A stretch of DNA of 64,000 bases from Yersinia rohdei ATCC 43380 (GTDB lineage Bacteria > Pseudomonadota > Gammaproteobacteria > Enterobacterales > Enterobacteriaceae): positions 62,001-126,000 of the forward strand of contig NZ_ACCD01000006.1 in NCBI RefSeq assembly GCF_000173775.1, written 5' to 3'. A program made the position numbers and the translations under genes. How positions within the stretch are numbered: the first letter of the stretch is position 1; the number at the start of each line of letters is the position of its first letter. This document shows, one piece after another, positions 24,117 through 34,879 of this stretch. The notes under the pieces are model-generated. The model saw nothing but the letters and a program-made list of their open reading frames with translations. It was not told the DNA's origin and made no database searches.

Positions 24117-25846
24117 TGAATGAAAAACACCCAGGGCCACTGGTCGTGACGGGAAAACTGTCCGACGGCGAGCGCATGAAATCGCAAAGCAATTTCTTGC
24201 GTGGCACCATTACCGAAGACTTAACTGACGGGCTGACCGGCGGTTTTAATGGCGATAACTTCTTGCTGATTCGCTTCCACGGCATGTATCAGCAAGATGA
24301 CCGTGATATTCGTGCCGAGCGCGCTGAGCAGAAGCTGGAACCCCGCCATGCCATGATGCTGCGTTGCCGTTTACCCGGTGGAATAATTACGCCGCAACAG
24401 TGGCTGGGTATTGATAAGTTTGCGGCGGATAACACCTTATATGGCAGCATTCGTATTACTAACCGTCAGACTTTTCAGTTCCACGGTATTCTGAAAGGCA
24501 ATGTAAAACCGGCTCACCAGCTGTTGAGTCAATTAGGTTTGGATGCATTGGCCACGGCAAACGATGTTAACCGCAATGTGCTGTGCACCTCGAACCCGGT
24601 GGAGTCGGAATTACATCAAGAAGCCTATGAATGGGCGAAGAAAATTTCTGAGCATTTGCTGCCACGCACCCGCGCTTATGCTGAAATCTGGCTGGATGCA
24701 GAGAAAGTGGCAACCACGGACGAAGAGCCGATTCTGGGGGCGACATATTTACCGCGCAAATTTAAAACCACAGTGGTTATTCCTCCGCAGAATGATGTGG
24801 ATCTGCATGCCAATGACCTTAACTTTGTTGCCGTCGCTGAGAAAGGCAAATTAGTTGGCTTTAACGTGCTGGTGGGCGGCGGATTATCCATTGCTCATGG
24901 TGATAAAAATACTTACCCACGTAAAGCCAGTGAATTCGGTTATATCCCACTGCAACATACGCTCGCGATTGCAGAAGCGGTGGTGACGACCCAGCGAGAC
25001 TGGGGCAACCGCACTGATCGTAAGAATGCGAAAACCAAATATACGCTGGAGCGCGTTGGTGTTGATGTCTTTAAAGCCGAAGTTGAAAAGCGCGCCGGGG
25101 TGAGCTTCAGTGCTATCAAACCTTATCAATTTACCGGGCGTGGTGATCGTATTGGCTGGGTGAAGGGCATTGATAAAAAATGGCATCTGACCTTATTTAT
25201 CGAAAATGGCCGATTGTTAGATTATCCGGGCCGCAGCTTGAAAACGGGTGTGGCAGAAATTGCCAAGATTCATCAGGGCGATTTCCGTTTGACGGCGAAT
25301 CAGAATCTTATTGTGGCGGCGGTGGCAGAAAAAGACAAAGCCCGTATTGAACAGCTTGCCCGTGAACATGGCCTGATGGATGACAGTGTCAGCCCGCAGC
25401 GGGAAAATTCAATGGCCTGCGTTTCATTCCCAACCTGCCCACTGGCGATGGCTGAAGCGGAGCGTTTTTTACCGGAATTTGTGACCCGGATTGAAGAAAT
25501 TTTGCAACAGCATGGCATGGCAAATGAGCATATTGTCATGCGGGTGACCGGCTGCCCTAATGGTTGTGGCCGCGCTTTGCTGGCTGAAGTTGGGTTGGTG
25601 GGGAAAGCGGTGGGGCGTTATAACCTGCATTTGGGGGGCAATCGCGAGGGAACACGGATACCGCGGATGTATCGTGAAAACATCACCGAAGAAGAAATTC
25701 TGAATATTACCAATCAGTTAGTCGGGCGCTGGGCGAAAGAACGCCAACCTGACGAAGGTTTCGGTGACTTTGTTATTCGTGTCGGGGTGATTGCTCCGGT
25801 GATTGATTCTGCCCGCGATTTTTATGATGTTCAGGAGGCGGTGTGA
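24116..25846 (+). CDS. cysI: sulfite reductase hemoprotein beta subunit CysI
   Basis: Reduces sulfite to sulfide with siroheme and a 4Fe-4S cluster; 576 residues. The cluster cysteines are in [18 protein letters not shown] and [13 protein letters not shown] in the C-terminal third. Substrate-binding basic residues lie in [15 protein letters not shown] and the ENSMACVSF region. It follows cysJ with a one-base overlap, and its stop overlaps the GTG start of cysH. The siroheme cofactor is made by cysG at 28.2 kb. Confidence 0.97.
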   Translation: MNEKHPGPLVVTGKLSDGERMKSQSNFLRGTITEDLTDGLTGGFNGDNFLLIRFHGMYQQDDRDIRAERAEQKLEPRHAMMLRCRLPGGIITPQQWLGIDKFAADNTLYGSIRITNRQTFQFHGILKGNVKPAHQLLSQLGLDALATANDVNRNVLCTSNPVESELHQEAYEWAKKISEHLLPRTRAYAEIWLDAEKVATTDEEPILGATYLPRKFKTTVVIPPQNDVDLHANDLNFVAVAEKGKLVGFNVLVGGGLSIAHGDKNTYPRKASEFGYIPLQHTLAIAEAVVTTQRDWGNRTDRKNAKTKYTLERVGVDVFKAEVEKRAGVSFSAIKPYQFTGRGDRIGWVKGIDKKWHLTLFIENGRLLDYPGRSLKTGVAEIAKIHQGDFRLTANQNLIVAAVAEKDKARIEQLAREHGLMDDSVSPQRENSMACVSFPTCPLAMAEAERFLPEFVTRIEEILQQHGMANEHIVMRVTGCPNGCGRALLAEVGLVGKAVGRYNLHLGGNREGTRIPRMYRENITEEEILNITNQLVGRWAKERQPDEGFGDFVIRVGVIAPVIDSARDFYDVQEAV

Positions 25847-26577
25847 GCCAATTTAATGTGAGCGAGCTTAATGCCCTGCCGAAGGCGGAGCAGGCGGCAG
25901 CCTTGGCACTGGTTAACGGCCAACTGGAGCATTTAACGGCGCAAGAGCGGGTGAGCTGGGCGCTGGAAAACTTACCCGGTGAGTTCGTGCTGTCTTCCAG
26001 TTTTGGCATTCAGGCGGCGGTTTGTTTGCATTTAGTCACCCGCCAGCAGCCCGATATTCCAGTGATCTTGACGGATACCGGCTATCTATTTCCTGAAACT
26101 TATCAGTTCATTGACGAATTAACCGAGAAGCTTAAGCTCAATTTACAGGTGTTTCGTGCGGTACAAAGCCCCGCCTGGCAAGAGGCCCGCTACGGCAAAC
26201 TGTGGGAGCAGGGCGTGGAGGGGATTGAGCGCTATAACGCACTCAATAAAGTTGAGCCGATGAACCGGGCATTGGAGACATTAGGGGCGCAAACTTGGTT
26301 TGCTGGCCTGCGTCGCGAGCAATCTGGCAGCCGTGCAAAATTACCTGTTTTGGCGATTCAGCGCGGTGTTTTCAAACTATTGCCCATTATTGATTGGGAT
26401 AATCGCCAGATTTATCAGTATCTAACACAAAATGGCCTGAGTTATCACCCATTGTGGGAACAAGGTTATCTCTCAGTCGGGGATACCCACACCACCCAAA
26501 AATGGGAACCGGGCATGAGTGAAGAAGAAACGCGCTTCTTTGGCCTGAAACGTGAGTGCGGCCTGCATGAAGGCTGA
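25843..26577 (+). CDS. cysH: phosphoadenosine phosphosulfate reductase CysH
   Basis: Thioredoxin-dependent PAPS reductase giving sulfite; 244 residues as in E. coli. The PAPS-binding segment [16 protein letters not shown] and [11 protein letters not shown] are present, and the catalytic Cys is in the C-terminal ECGLHEG. The start is GTG at 25843, overlapping the cysI stop (GTGA), with AGGAGG four bases upstream. It is the last gene of the cysJIH operon, and no cas genes follow it. Confidence 0.96.
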   Translation: MSQFNVSELNALPKAEQAAALALVNGQLEHLTAQERVSWALENLPGEFVLSSSFGIQAAVCLHLVTRQQPDIPVILTDTGYLFPETYQFIDELTEKLKLNLQVFRAVQSPAWQEARYGKLWEQGVEGIERYNALNKVEPMNRALETLGAQTWFAGLRREQSGSRAKLPVLAIQRGVFKLLPIIDWDNRQIYQYLTQNGLSYHPLWEQGYLSVGDTHTTQKWEPGMSEEETRFFGLKRECGLHEG

Positions 26578-26634
26578 GTTGGGCGAAGCAACAGCCGGGG
26601 TGTGGATAGCGCCCTAAGGTTGATGACAAACTCT

Positions 26635-26675
26635 GGATTATGGTCTGGAGTTTGTCTGCATTTTGGGCGTGCGGG
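26635..26675. terminator. probable terminator between cysH and iap
   Basis: GACAAACTC (26635-26643) pairs with GAGTTTGTC (26658-26666) followed by TGCATTTT; it lies between convergent genes. The T-run is short. Confidence 0.55.
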
Positions 26676-26732
26676 TGAGGTAACATACTGATTTTACTGA
26701 CACCCGGCTTATACCTCATAACATGGCTGCCG

Positions 26733-27782
26733 CTATTGTTTTCTTGGGGCCTTTTTTGCGCCAGCTAGCTCTTCAATTACCGGCAACAATATTTTTACAC
26801 TATCGCGGCTACGTTTACTGATACGGCCAGGTAAGTGTTTATCCAGATAATTTAAGTTATCCAGTTGGCTTTGGTGGCGGGTTGTCCCCTGCGGAAAATA
26901 CTGGCTGATAGCCCGTTGTTGGCAGCCATCTTTTTTACCCAAGGTATAGTTGCTGGCCTCTACGGATAACACCGGTATTCCAGCCGCATCGAAAACATTT
27001 TTCTCATCCCTACACGGAGAAGTCGGCTGATTTTTTACTGTGGCGGCAGTAATGCCATAGTGGCGCGCCAGTGTCAGTGCTTTATCTTTCGCCGCAATGG
27101 CCGCAGGTTGGTTACTGGCATTAAAATAGAGACGATCGCCGCTAATCAAACTCTCCAGATTGATAACTAACAAGGTGTTGGCTTTCTCGGTGTCACTCAT
27201 GCGTTGCAGATAGTTTTCGCTGCCTTGGGCACCAATTTCCTCGGCACTGAGTGCGACAAAACGCACATCATAGCGCAGCGGCACATTTTTGAGACGCTCG
27301 GCCAGCTCCAGCATGACACCCACTCCGGCGGCATTATCATCGACACCTTGCAATGTCAGGCCACCCAGATTTTTATCCAAATCTGTATCACTTTGCGGCG
27401 TGTAAGTATCAAAGTGCGCCATGATAATTATCTGTTTCTCGGCATCAGGTTTATCAGCCGATACATTACGAGCAGCAATGACCGAAGTGGCACTGACATT
27501 TCGCCAGCTTTGTTTACCATTTTTACTGGTATAGAGATAACGGGTATTAAAACCACGCAAGTTGCTTTGATAACCCATCTGCTGAAAACGATGGTCAATA
27601 TATTCTGCTGCCAGTAGTTCCGCCGGGCTACCCGCCATGCGGCCAGGAAAGTAGGTGCTAAGATGGCGAATCTGCTGTTCGGCAATGTGACCGATAGCAG
27701 GTGATATCGCAGCCTGTAGTGGCAGGGCTGTGCCGAAACTCAGGGTAAATAGTGTCCACTTTAGGCAACTGCGGGAAAACAT
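26733..27782 (-). CDS. iap: aminopeptidase Iap (alkaline phosphatase isozyme conversion)
   Basis: Periplasmic M28-family zinc aminopeptidase that in E. coli trims the N-terminal Arg of alkaline phosphatase; 349 residues. The signal peptide is about 1-24 (TLSFGTALPLQAA). Metal and catalytic motifs are AHFDTYTP, VDDNAAGVGVMLE and SAEEIGAQG. Two C-terminal cysteines (SPCRDEK, DGCQQR) may pair. In E. coli iap borders the type I-E CRISPR-Cas locus next to cysH; here neither repeats nor cas genes are present on either side. Confidence 0.93.
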   Translation of the reverse strand: MFSRSCLKWTLFTLSFGTALPLQAAISPAIGHIAEQQIRHLSTYFPGRMAGSPAELLAAEYIDHRFQQMGYQSNLRGFNTRYLYTSKNGKQSWRNVSATSVIAARNVSADKPDAEKQIIIMAHFDTYTPQSDTDLDKNLGGLTLQGVDDNAAGVGVMLELAERLKNVPLRYDVRFVALSAEEIGAQGSENYLQRMSDTEKANTLLVINLESLISGDRLYFNASNQPAAIAAKDKALTLARHYGITAATVKNQPTSPCRDEKNVFDAAGIPVLSVEASNYTLGKKDGCQQRAISQYFPQGTTRHQSQLDNLNYLDKHLPGRISKRSRDSVKILLPVIEELAGAKKAPRKQ

Positions 27783-28165
27783 ACCGAAATATCCTTGTTA
27801 AAGTCGGTGGTATGGATAACGTTGTTATACCTTATCTATTTAAAATTTCAGGTTTTTGCGTTATCTCTTTCCCAACTCATCGAATTATCTCAACGCTTTG
27901 GGTTCATTCAGTTGCCGTCTACCGGTAACTCGAAATCTATTGGGTATAGTATGAAAGTGTCTTATCCAATAGACAATCCGTATGGCTCTTAAACTCCCAC
28001 TATTTATCGAAAAGTAGGGCTGTGGCCATTCACTGACCCGAGCTATTAGCCGAGCTATCACTCCTATATATCATTATGGAACTTGTAATTACTTTTAGTC
28101 ATTTCATAAGGTCATAACCCCCCCCTATAGTCACCCTACGCTTTATCATGAAATCGAAGGGTGTT
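27783..28165. promoter_or_regulatory. iap/cysG divergent control region with candidate cysG promoter
   Basis: Gene-free 383 bases. A possible promoter for cysGDNC is TTCATA (28103-28108), a 17-base spacer, TATAGT (28126-28131). The spacer contains a run of eight C (28118-28125). Activation by CysB is expected for these genes but no site could be defined by eye. A fragment ending AACTCGAAATCTATTGGGTA near 27950 looks like the end of a short Yersinia intergenic repeat; this is weak. Confidence 0.4.
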
Positions 28166-29584
28166 GTGGACTATCTACCTCTATTTGCTGACTTGAAACG
28201 ACGCCCAGTACTGATTGTTGGCGGCGGTGAAGTTGCTGCGCGAAAAATTGATTTGCTCCACCGTGCTGGCGCGCAGGTGCGGGTAGTGGCACAAACGCTT
28301 TCCGCTGAGCTTGAACAGCAACAACAAGATGGCCGCATTAACTGGCTTGCAAAGGTTTTTTTACCCGAGCAACTGGATGAGGTGTTTCTGGTGATTGCGG
28401 CCACTAACGATACTGAACTGAATGCGGCGGTTTTTGCTGCTGCAGACCAGCGGCACATTTTAGCTAACGTGGTTGATGACCAACCGCGCTGCTCGTTTAT
28501 CTTCCCGTCAATTGTGGATCGCTCCCCGCTGGTGGTCGCCATTTCTTCTGCCGGCCAGGCGCCGGTATTGGCGCGGATACTGCGGGAGAAACTGGAAGCC
28601 TTGCTGCCCAGCAGTCTGGGCGACATGGCCGCCGTCGCCGGGCGCTGGCGTGGGCGAGTTAAGCAGCAGATTTCCTCCATGGGGGCGCGCCGACGTTTTT
28701 GGGAAAATGCCTTCAGCGGCCGTTTTGCCAGTTTGATCAGCCGTGGCCAGTTAACTCAAGCAGAAGACGAACTGCAACTGACACTGGCGGGGCAGGCCAG
28801 CACGCAAGGAGAGGTGGCTTTAGTCGGAGCAGGCCCTGGGGATCCCGGTTTGCTGACGTTACGCGGCCTGCAAGTTATTCAACAAGCTGATGTGGTGCTA
28901 TATGACCATTTAGTCAGCCCGGAAGTGCTGGATTTGGTTCGGCGTGATGCAGAGCGAATTTGTGTCGGCAAGCGGGCAGGGGCGCACTCGGTGGCACAGG
29001 AAGAAACCAATCAATTATTGGTTACCTTGGCGCAAAGTGGCAAGCGGGTGGTACGACTAAAAGGAGGCGATCCCTTTATCTTTGGCCGTGGTGGCGAAGA
29101 GTTACAAGCCGTGGCGTGCGCGGGCATACCTTTTCAGGTGGTGCCGGGAGTGACGGCGGCGAGCGGGGCGACAGCCTATGCTGGCATCCCTTTAACTCAC
29201 CGGGATCATGCGCAAAGTGTGACATTTATTACCGGGCATTGCCGTTCTGATGGCGATGATTTGGATTGGCAGGCACTAGCCCGTGGTCGCCAAACATTAG
29301 CTATCTATATGGGAACCGTGAAAGCGGCTGAAATCAGCCGACAATTACTCGCCCACGGCCGGGCCAGTACTACGCCCGTTGCGGTGATTGGTCGGGGTAC
29401 TCGTGCTGATCAGCAGGTTTTGACCGGCACATTGGCACAGCTGGAATCACTGGCACATCAGGCTCCCACTCCAGCGCTGCTGGTTATCGGTGAAGTGGTG
29501 GATTTACATCACCAAATTGCCTGGTTTGGGCAACAACCACAGACTGAACAGGCGCTTAGCCCGTCAGTCGTGAATTTGGCATAA
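28166..29584 (+). CDS. cysG: siroheme synthase CysG
   Basis: Trifunctional enzyme making siroheme for sulfite reductase. The N-terminal precorrin-2 dehydrogenase/ferrochelatase domain ([14 protein letters not shown]) is followed by the uroporphyrinogen-III methyltransferase domain ([50 protein letters not shown]). I choose the GTG at 28166 (MDYLPLF, 472 residues) because AAGGG lies just upstream and other Yersinia CysG proteins begin there. An ATG six codons earlier at 28148 has no ribosome-binding site. It ends 10 bases before cysD and is the first gene of cysGDNC. Confidence 0.93.
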   Translation: MDYLPLFADLKRRPVLIVGGGEVAARKIDLLHRAGAQVRVVAQTLSAELEQQQQDGRINWLAKVFLPEQLDEVFLVIAATNDTELNAAVFAAADQRHILANVVDDQPRCSFIFPSIVDRSPLVVAISSAGQAPVLARILREKLEALLPSSLGDMAAVAGRWRGRVKQQISSMGARRRFWENAFSGRFASLISRGQLTQAEDELQLTLAGQASTQGEVALVGAGPGDPGLLTLRGLQVIQQADVVLYDHLVSPEVLDLVRRDAERICVGKRAGAHSVAQEETNQLLVTLAQSGKRVVRLKGGDPFIFGRGGEELQAVACAGIPFQVVPGVTAASGATAYAGIPLTHRDHAQSVTFITGHCRSDGDDLDWQALARGRQTLAIYMGTVKAAEISRQLLAHGRASTTPVAVIGRGTRADQQVLTGTLAQLESLAHQAPTPALLVIGEVVDLHHQIAWFGQQPQTEQALSPSVVNLA

Positions 29585-29594
29585 AGGATCTGTT

Positions 29595-30503
29595 ATGGAC
29601 GAAAAACGACTCACTCATTTGCGGCAATTGGAGGCGGAAAGTATCCATATCATCCGTGAAGTCGCCGCTGAATTCGGTAACCCGGTGATGCTCTACTCCA
29701 TCGGCAAAGACTCTTCTGTGATGCTGCATCTGGCGCGCAAAGCTTTCTTCCCCGGTAATTTGCCTTTCCCACTGCTGCATGTAGATACCGGTTGGAAATT
29801 CCGTGAAATGTATGAATTCCGCGATAGCACAGCGAAAGCGGTTGGTTGCGAATTGCTGGTGCATCGTAACCCTGAAGGGGTGGCGATGGGGATTAACCCC
29901 TTTGTTCACGGCAGCGCCAAACATACCGATATCATGAAAACCGAAGGCCTTAAACAAGCGCTGAACAAATATGGATTTGATGCGGCCTTTGGTGGCGCGC
30001 GGCGTGATGAAGAAAAATCCCGTGCCAAAGAACGTATTTATTCATTCCGCGACCGTTTCCATCGCTGGGATCCCAAAAATCAGCGCCCGGAGCTGTGGCA
30101 CAACTATAACGGCCAGATTAACAAAGGCGAAAGCATTCGCGTCTTCCCGCTGTCCAACTGGACTGAGCTGGATATTTGGCAATATATCTTCTTGGAAAAC
30201 ATCGATATTGTGCCGCTGTATCTGGCGAAACCGCGCCCGGTAGTAGAGCGCGATGGCATGTTGTTGATGGTGGATGATGACCGCATCGATCTGCAACCGG
30301 GCGAAGTGATTACTCAGAAAATGGTGCGTTTTAGAACGTTAGGTTGCTGGCCACTGACGGGGGCGGTGGAGTCCGAGGCTGAAACCTTGCCCGCCATTAT
30401 CGAAGAGATGCTTATCTCGACGACCAGCGAACGCCAGGGTCGCATGATCGACCGTGACCAATCCGGCTCTATGGAGCTTAAAAAGCGTCAGGGATATTTC
30501 TGA
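29595..30503 (+). CDS. cysD: sulfate adenylyltransferase subunit 2 CysD
   Basis: Catalytic subunit of ATP sulfurylase, forming adenosine 5'-phosphosulfate with the CysN GTPase; 302 residues. The PP-loop ATP-binding motif is [16 protein letters not shown], and the conserved [18 protein letters not shown] and [12 protein letters not shown] segments are present. It is the second gene of cysGDNC. Confidence 0.97.
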   Translation: MDEKRLTHLRQLEAESIHIIREVAAEFGNPVMLYSIGKDSSVMLHLARKAFFPGNLPFPLLHVDTGWKFREMYEFRDSTAKAVGCELLVHRNPEGVAMGINPFVHGSAKHTDIMKTEGLKQALNKYGFDAAFGGARRDEEKSRAKERIYSFRDRFHRWDPKNQRPELWHNYNGQINKGESIRVFPLSNWTELDIWQYIFLENIDIVPLYLAKPRPVVERDGMLLMVDDDRIDLQPGEVITQKMVRFRTLGCWPLTGAVESEAETLPAIIEEMLISTTSERQGRMIDRDQSGSMELKKRQGYF

Positions 30504-30513
30504 GGAGCGCCCG

Positions 30514-32031
30514 ATGAGCACACAATTTCAAGACCAACTGGCAGTAGAAAATCTACCAGTGGAAGAAAAACAGCCCGCGTTAGAGAGCAAGTCAATGATT
30601 TTACAAAACACCTCTATTGCCCAGCAGATTGCTAACGAAGGCGGGGTGGAAGCATACCTCCATGCGCAGCAGCATAAAACGATGCTGCGGTTTTTGACCT
30701 GTGGCAGTGTCGATGACGGTAAAAGCACCTTAATTGGCCGTTTGTTGCATGATACCCGCCAAATCTACGAAGATCAGCTAACAACCCTGCACACTGACAG
30801 CAAACGTATTGGTACGCAGGGTGAAAAACTGGATTTGGCATTGCTGGTGGATGGCTTACAGGCTGAACGCGAGCAGGGCATTACCATTGACGTGGCTTAT
30901 CGATATTTCTCGACTGAGCAGCGGAAATTTATCATTGCTGATACACCGGGGCACGAACAATACACCCGCAATATGGCCACCGGGGCATCTACCTGTGACC
31001 TGGCAATTTTGTTGATTGATGCGCGCAAAGGCGTGCTGGATCAAACTCGTCGCCACAGTTTTATCGCCACATTATTAGGGATTCGCCATTTAGTGGTGGC
31101 GGTGAACAAAATGGATTTGGTGGATTATCAGGAAAGTGTTTTTGAGCAATTCAAAGCCGATTATCTGAGTTTTGCCGAGCAGTTACCCACAGACCTGAAT
31201 ATTAAATTTGTCCCACTGTCGGCGTTGGATGGCGACAATGTGGCTTCTCCGAGTGAGAAAATGGCTTGGTACTCTGGGCCAACGCTGCTTGAAGTGCTGG
31301 AAAGTGTCGATGTGGTCAATGCCAGTCGCCAGCAGCCGCTGCGCTTCCCGGTGCAATATGTTAACCGGCCGAATCTGGATTTCCGTGGCTATGCGGGCAC
31401 CTTGTCGGCGGGAGTTGTGCGGGTCGGACAAAAAATAAAAGTGTTGCCCTCGGGGGTGGAATCAACAGTGGCGCGCATCGTCACCTTTGATGGTGATTTG
31501 ACTCAAGCCATCCCCGGTGAAGCTATTACGCTGGTACTGACCGATGAAGTGGATATCAGCCGTGGCGACCTGTTAGTGGATGCCAGTGACCCCCTTACTG
31601 CGGCGCAGAATGCACTGGTCGATGTGGTGTGGATGGCCGAACAGCCGTTGGTCGTCGGGCAAAGTTATGACATAAAAGTTGCCGGGAAAAAGACCCGTGC
31701 GCGGGTGGAAAACATCCAATATCAGGTCGATATTAATTCACTCACTCAACGAGTGGTTGAAAGCCTGCCACTTAACGGCATTGGTTTGGTTGAATTAGCC
31801 TTTGATGAGCCACTGGTGCTGGATAGCTATCAGCGCAACCGAGAAACCGGCGGCATGATCTTGATTGATAGATTGAGTAACGTCACTGTGGGCGCGGGTT
31901 TGATCCGTGAAACCCTCGAGTCGGTTTATCAGGAAAACACCGAATTCAGCAGCTTTGAATTGGAATTCAATGCGCTGGTTCGTCGCCACTTCCCGCACTG
32001 GGGCGCGCGCGACCTGCTTGGAGGGAAATAG
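30514..32031 (+). CDS. cysN: sulfate adenylyltransferase subunit 1 CysN (GTPase)
   Basis: Elongation-factor-like GTPase that drives APS synthesis by CysD; 505 residues, about 30 longer than E. coli at the N-terminus. GTP motifs are GSVDDGKST (P-loop), ADTPGHEQY and NKMDLVDY. Two beta-barrel domains follow. The start at 30514 follows GAGGAG and gives MSTQFQDQ. A possible internal ATG at 30595 would give the shorter E. coli-like form, so part of the extension may be an annotation choice. Confidence 0.95.
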   Translation: MSTQFQDQLAVENLPVEEKQPALESKSMILQNTSIAQQIANEGGVEAYLHAQQHKTMLRFLTCGSVDDGKSTLIGRLLHDTRQIYEDQLTTLHTDSKRIGTQGEKLDLALLVDGLQAEREQGITIDVAYRYFSTEQRKFIIADTPGHEQYTRNMATGASTCDLAILLIDARKGVLDQTRRHSFIATLLGIRHLVVAVNKMDLVDYQESVFEQFKADYLSFAEQLPTDLNIKFVPLSALDGDNVASPSEKMAWYSGPTLLEVLESVDVVNASRQQPLRFPVQYVNRPNLDFRGYAGTLSAGVVRVGQKIKVLPSGVESTVARIVTFDGDLTQAIPGEAITLVLTDEVDISRGDLLVDASDPLTAAQNALVDVVWMAEQPLVVGQSYDIKVAGKKTRARVENIQYQVDINSLTQRVVESLPLNGIGLVELAFDEPLVLDSYQRNRETGGMILIDRLSNVTVGAGLIRETLESVYQENTEFSSFELEFNALVRRHFPHWGARDLLGGK

Positions 32032-32032
32032 C

Positions 32033-32635
32033 GTGCCTGCCGATGAAAATATTGTTTGGCATCCACATGCCGTGACCCGCCAAGATCGCGAGCAACAACA
32101 TGGGCATCAGGGCGTGGTGCTGTGGTTTACCGGCTTGTCTGGCTCCGGTAAATCCACTTTGGCAGGGGCGCTGGAACAAGCGCTATTTGCCCGTGGTGTC
32201 AGCACTTACTTACTTGATGGCGACAATGTGCGTCATGGTTTATGCCGTGATTTGGGCTTTTCGGATGCTGACCGTCGTGAAAATATTCGTCGGGTTGGGG
32301 AAGTTGCCAAACTGATGGTGGATGCCGGTCTGGTGGTGCTGACGGCCTTTATTTCGCCGCATCGCGCTGAGCGCCAAATGGTGCGAGATATGCTGGCATC
32401 GGGCCAGTTTATTGAAGTCTTTGTGGATACGCCGTTGGCGATTTGTGAAGCCCGTGATCCTAAAGGATTATATAAAAAAGCCCGCGCCGGTGAGCTGAAA
32501 AATTTCACGGGTATCGACTCGGCGTATGAATCTCCGGAGCATCCCGATACCTATCTGCGAGGTGAACAATTAGTAACAAATTTGATTGAACAATTGTTAG
32601 ACGTGCTGCGTGGTAAGGATATTATCAAATCCTAA
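32033..32635 (+). CDS. cysC: adenylylsulfate kinase CysC
   Basis: Phosphorylates APS to PAPS; 200 residues. The Walker A motif is [31 protein letters not shown] binds APS, and [13 protein letters not shown] and [21 protein letters not shown] follow. The start is GTG at 32033, two bases after the cysN stop, with GGAGGG seven bases before it. No ATG of this frame lies nearby. Last gene of cysGDNC. Confidence 0.95.
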   Translation: MPADENIVWHPHAVTRQDREQQHGHQGVVLWFTGLSGSGKSTLAGALEQALFARGVSTYLLDGDNVRHGLCRDLGFSDADRRENIRRVGEVAKLMVDAGLVVLTAFISPHRAERQMVRDMLASGQFIEVFVDTPLAICEARDPKGLYKKARAGELKNFTGIDSAYESPEHPDTYLRGEQLVTNLIEQLLDVLRGKDIIKS

Positions 32636-32639
32636 ACTT

Positions 32640-32766
32640 ATCCCTTTCGCACTTGAGGCTACAGGGTTGTTAGCGGCACTCATCTACCCGAATCACTTAC
32701 TTGTGTAAGCTCCTCGGGAATGATTGGTTTGCTGCTATCTGTAACCTCAATGACGTCGGGTTGAGA
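32640..32766. repeat. ERIC-type repeat between cysC and ygbE
   Basis: Copy with the best core: ACCCGAATCACTTACTTGTG followed by TAAGCTCCTCGGGA, very close to the ERIC core. The outer arms GAGGCTACAG and CTGTAACCTC pair. The end lies near AATGACGTCGGGTTGAGA. Confidence 0.85.
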
Positions 32767-32831
32767 TGTACTTATGACTACAGGCAAAACGTCTTCAGAA
32801 CGTGCCGGTAAACTGTACCTACAGGATTTTT

Positions 32832-33149
32832 ATGCAGAATATCACCCAGATGACTATTGATGAGCAGCAGGAAGGGGAGGAACCCTCATACTCCTTTCTC
32901 GGCGGCATCTCCGGCTTTGTTTTTTATTGGCTAGCCTTCGCGATCCCATTCTTTATCTATGGCCCCAATACGGTCTTCTTCTTACTCTATACTTGGCCAT
33001 TCTTTCTGGCTTTGATGCCCGTTTCAGTGCTGATTGGCATCATATTAAGCATGTTATCGCGCGGTAATTTGTTAGTCACAGTCGGAGGCGCAGGGATTGC
33101 GGTGGTGTGTTTATTTTGGATGTTGTTTTCGTTTCTCACCGGTTGGTGA
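32832..33149 (+). CDS. ygbE: DUF3561 inner-membrane protein YgbE
   Basis: Small membrane protein of 105 residues with three predicted helices; function unknown. The YGPNTVFFLLYTWPFFLALMPV core matches E. coli YgbE, which also follows cysC. The start at 32832 (MQNITQM) has AGGA five bases upstream; an in-frame start ten codons earlier has none. Confidence 0.85.
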   Translation: MQNITQMTIDEQQEGEEPSYSFLGGISGFVFYWLAFAIPFFIYGPNTVFFLLYTWPFFLALMPVSVLIGIILSMLSRGNLLVTVGGAGIAVVCLFWMLFSFLTGW

Positions 33150-33208
33150 AGATTGAATCAGCGAGCTGTGTGGGACTAACCCAATACAGCCCGCTCTGGT
33201 CGAACACG

Positions 33209-33943
33209 TCAGCTTTGTGCTGAAAGCACCTTGCTAAGGAATGCTTGCGTACGTGGATTGCTGGGCGCGGTAAAAATGTCTTCCGGTCGTCCCTCCTCCT
33301 GAATAACCCCTTGGTCAATAAATAATACCCGGTCGGCGACATCACGGGCAAAGCCCATCTCATGGGTAACTACCACCATGGTCATGCCTTCCAGTGCCAA
33401 GGCTTTCATCACTGCCAGCACTTCTCCCACCAGTTCTGGATCGAGTGCCGAGGTCGGCTCGTCAAACAGCATGATTTTCGGCTCCATTGCCAAGGCTCTG
33501 GCAATCGCGACGCGCTGCTGTTGCCCGCCGGACAAGCTGCTAGGATAGGCATCAATCTTATCCAACAACCCGACTTTACGTAGCAATAATTCAGCTCGTT
33601 CAATAGCTTGCACGCGCGGCAGCTTCTTGACATCCATCGGGGCCATAATCAGGTTTTCCAGCACCGTCATATGGGGGAAAAGATTAAAACGTTGGAAGAC
33701 CATGCCGACACTTTCGCGCATGCGGTTGAGATCCGTTTTGGGGTTATGGATCTCAAAGCCATTAACGGTTATCTCGCCACCAGACAAGGTTTCCAGCGCA
33801 TTAATACAGCGTAGAAATGTACTTTTCCCCGAACCTGATGGGCCAATGATACAAACCACTTCTTTTGGCTGAATATCACAGGAAATTCCGCGCAACACAT
33901 GGGTTTCGCCAAATTGTTTTTGCAGATTATGTACGTGAATCAC
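33209..33943 (-). CDS. polar amino-acid ABC transporter ATP-binding protein
   Basis: GlnQ/HisP-type ATPase of 244 residues: Walker [11 protein letters not shown], signature LSGGQQQR, Walker [14 protein letters not shown]-loop [12 protein letters not shown]. The Q-loop reads [12 protein letters not shown], with Arg after the Gln where many relatives have Gln. It overlaps the permease gene by 17 bases. Substrate is probably a polar or basic amino acid; the sequence alone does not settle which. Confidence 0.9.
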   Translation of the reverse strand: MIHVHNLQKQFGETHVLRGISCDIQPKEVVCIIGPSGSGKSTFLRCINALETLSGGEITVNGFEIHNPKTDLNRMRESVGMVFQRFNLFPHMTVLENLIMAPMDVKKLPRVQAIERAELLLRKVGLLDKIDAYPSSLSGGQQQRVAIARALAMEPKIMLFDEPTSALDPELVGEVLAVMKALALEGMTMVVVTHEMGFARDVADRVLFIDQGVIQEEGRPEDIFTAPSNPRTQAFLSKVLSAQS

Positions 33944-34694
33944 TTTTACCGAACCTCTTTTCCATATGCCGCACTAACAGCGAAAGTAAGAACGTAATAA
34001 CCCAATAAATCAGAGAAATGATCAAGTAGGGTTCCCAATAGGTGGCATAGGCGCCGGACACGGTACGTGCGGCATAGGCCAAATCTGCCAGCCCGATGGC
34101 GGATGCCAGCGATGAATCTTTAACGATGGCGATGGCATTGTTACCTAATGGCGGCAACATGCGGCGGAAAGCTTGCGGCAGGATAACCTTACGCATGGTT
34201 TTGCCATAACTCATTCCCAGCGAGCGGGAAGCTTCCATCTGGCCGCGATCAATTGACTGAATACCGGCGCGGAAAATCTCGGAAACATAAGCCCCGGCAT
34301 TTAGGGTGATTGCGACCACACAAGATAGAAAGGCACCATAATCTGAGCGCAGCATTCGGGCAAAATCAGAAGATATAATGCCATTGGTGACCAGAATGCC
34401 ATCCCGTGGATTGATAAATAGCGGCACCAGAGCAAAGTGCACCACCATAATTTGCACAAAGAGCGGAGTCCCGCGAATGGCACTGATATAGATGCGCACC
34501 GGCCATTGAACACAGTAATACAATACGGGCTTCCAGATACCATGCGGTGCCTGCGCCAACCGCCCCAGCCCCAGAGTTAAACCCCAAGTCGTTCCCAGAA
34601 TCACACAAACAATGGTGCATTTTATCGTCATCAAGGCGCCATCCATAAACAATGGGGCGTACTCCTGGATGATTTCCCAACGAAATCCTGACAT
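33927..34694 (-). CDS. polar amino-acid ABC transporter permease
   Basis: Inner-membrane permease of 255 residues of the HisMQ/GlnP family with about five helices. The EAA loop that contacts the ATPase is [24 protein letters not shown], shortened here to its core residues EASRSLGMS and [17 protein letters not shown] and the C-terminal [11 protein letters not shown] segment are typical. The start ATG at 34694 (MSGFRWEII) is chosen over a TTG four codons earlier. A single permease gene implies a homodimer. It is separated from the binding-protein gene by an ERIC repeat. Confidence 0.9.
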   Translation of the reverse strand: MSGFRWEIIQEYAPLFMDGALMTIKCTIVCVILGTTWGLTLGLGRLAQAPHGIWKPVLYYCVQWPVRIYISAIRGTPLFVQIMVVHFALVPLFINPRDGILVTNGIISSDFARMLRSDYGAFLSCVVAITLNAGAYVSEIFRAGIQSIDRGQMEASRSLGMSYGKTMRKVILPQAFRRMLPPLGNNAIAIVKDSSLASAIGLADLAYAARTVSGAYATYWEPYLIISLIYWVITFLLSLLVRHMEKRFGKSDSRT

Positions 34695-34721
34695 AAGACA
34701 ATCCAAATACCCGTGGTACTT

Positions 34722-34857
34722 GGCCTTACCGAGCTATGGGCTGTTGTCACAAACCCGAATCACAAACCCGAATCACAAACCCGAATCACTTACCTGAGTA
34801 AGTTCATCGGGATTGACTCGTGGGCAGACCGGCGGTAACGCCAATGACCTTGGGGAT
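34722..34857. repeat. ERIC-type repeat with an internal 13-bp triplication
   Basis: ERIC-like element inside the amino-acid transporter operon: core CACTTACCTGAGTAAGTTCATCGGGA and end signature GTAACGCCAATGACCTTGGGG. The 13-base unit CACAAACCCGAAT is repeated three times without change at 34748-34786, just before the core, lengthening the element. Confidence 0.8.
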
Positions 34858-34879
34858 AAAAAAGGTGTATTAAAAAGAT

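Noticed and set aside
26578-28165. Possible CRISPR array near iap/cysH
   Set aside because: The location suggested one, but there is no series of regularly spaced direct repeats and no cas gene.
34748-34789. Short direct repeats as a mini-CRISPR
   Set aside because: The 13-base units are immediately adjacent with no spacers and lie in an ERIC element; this is slippage, not an array.
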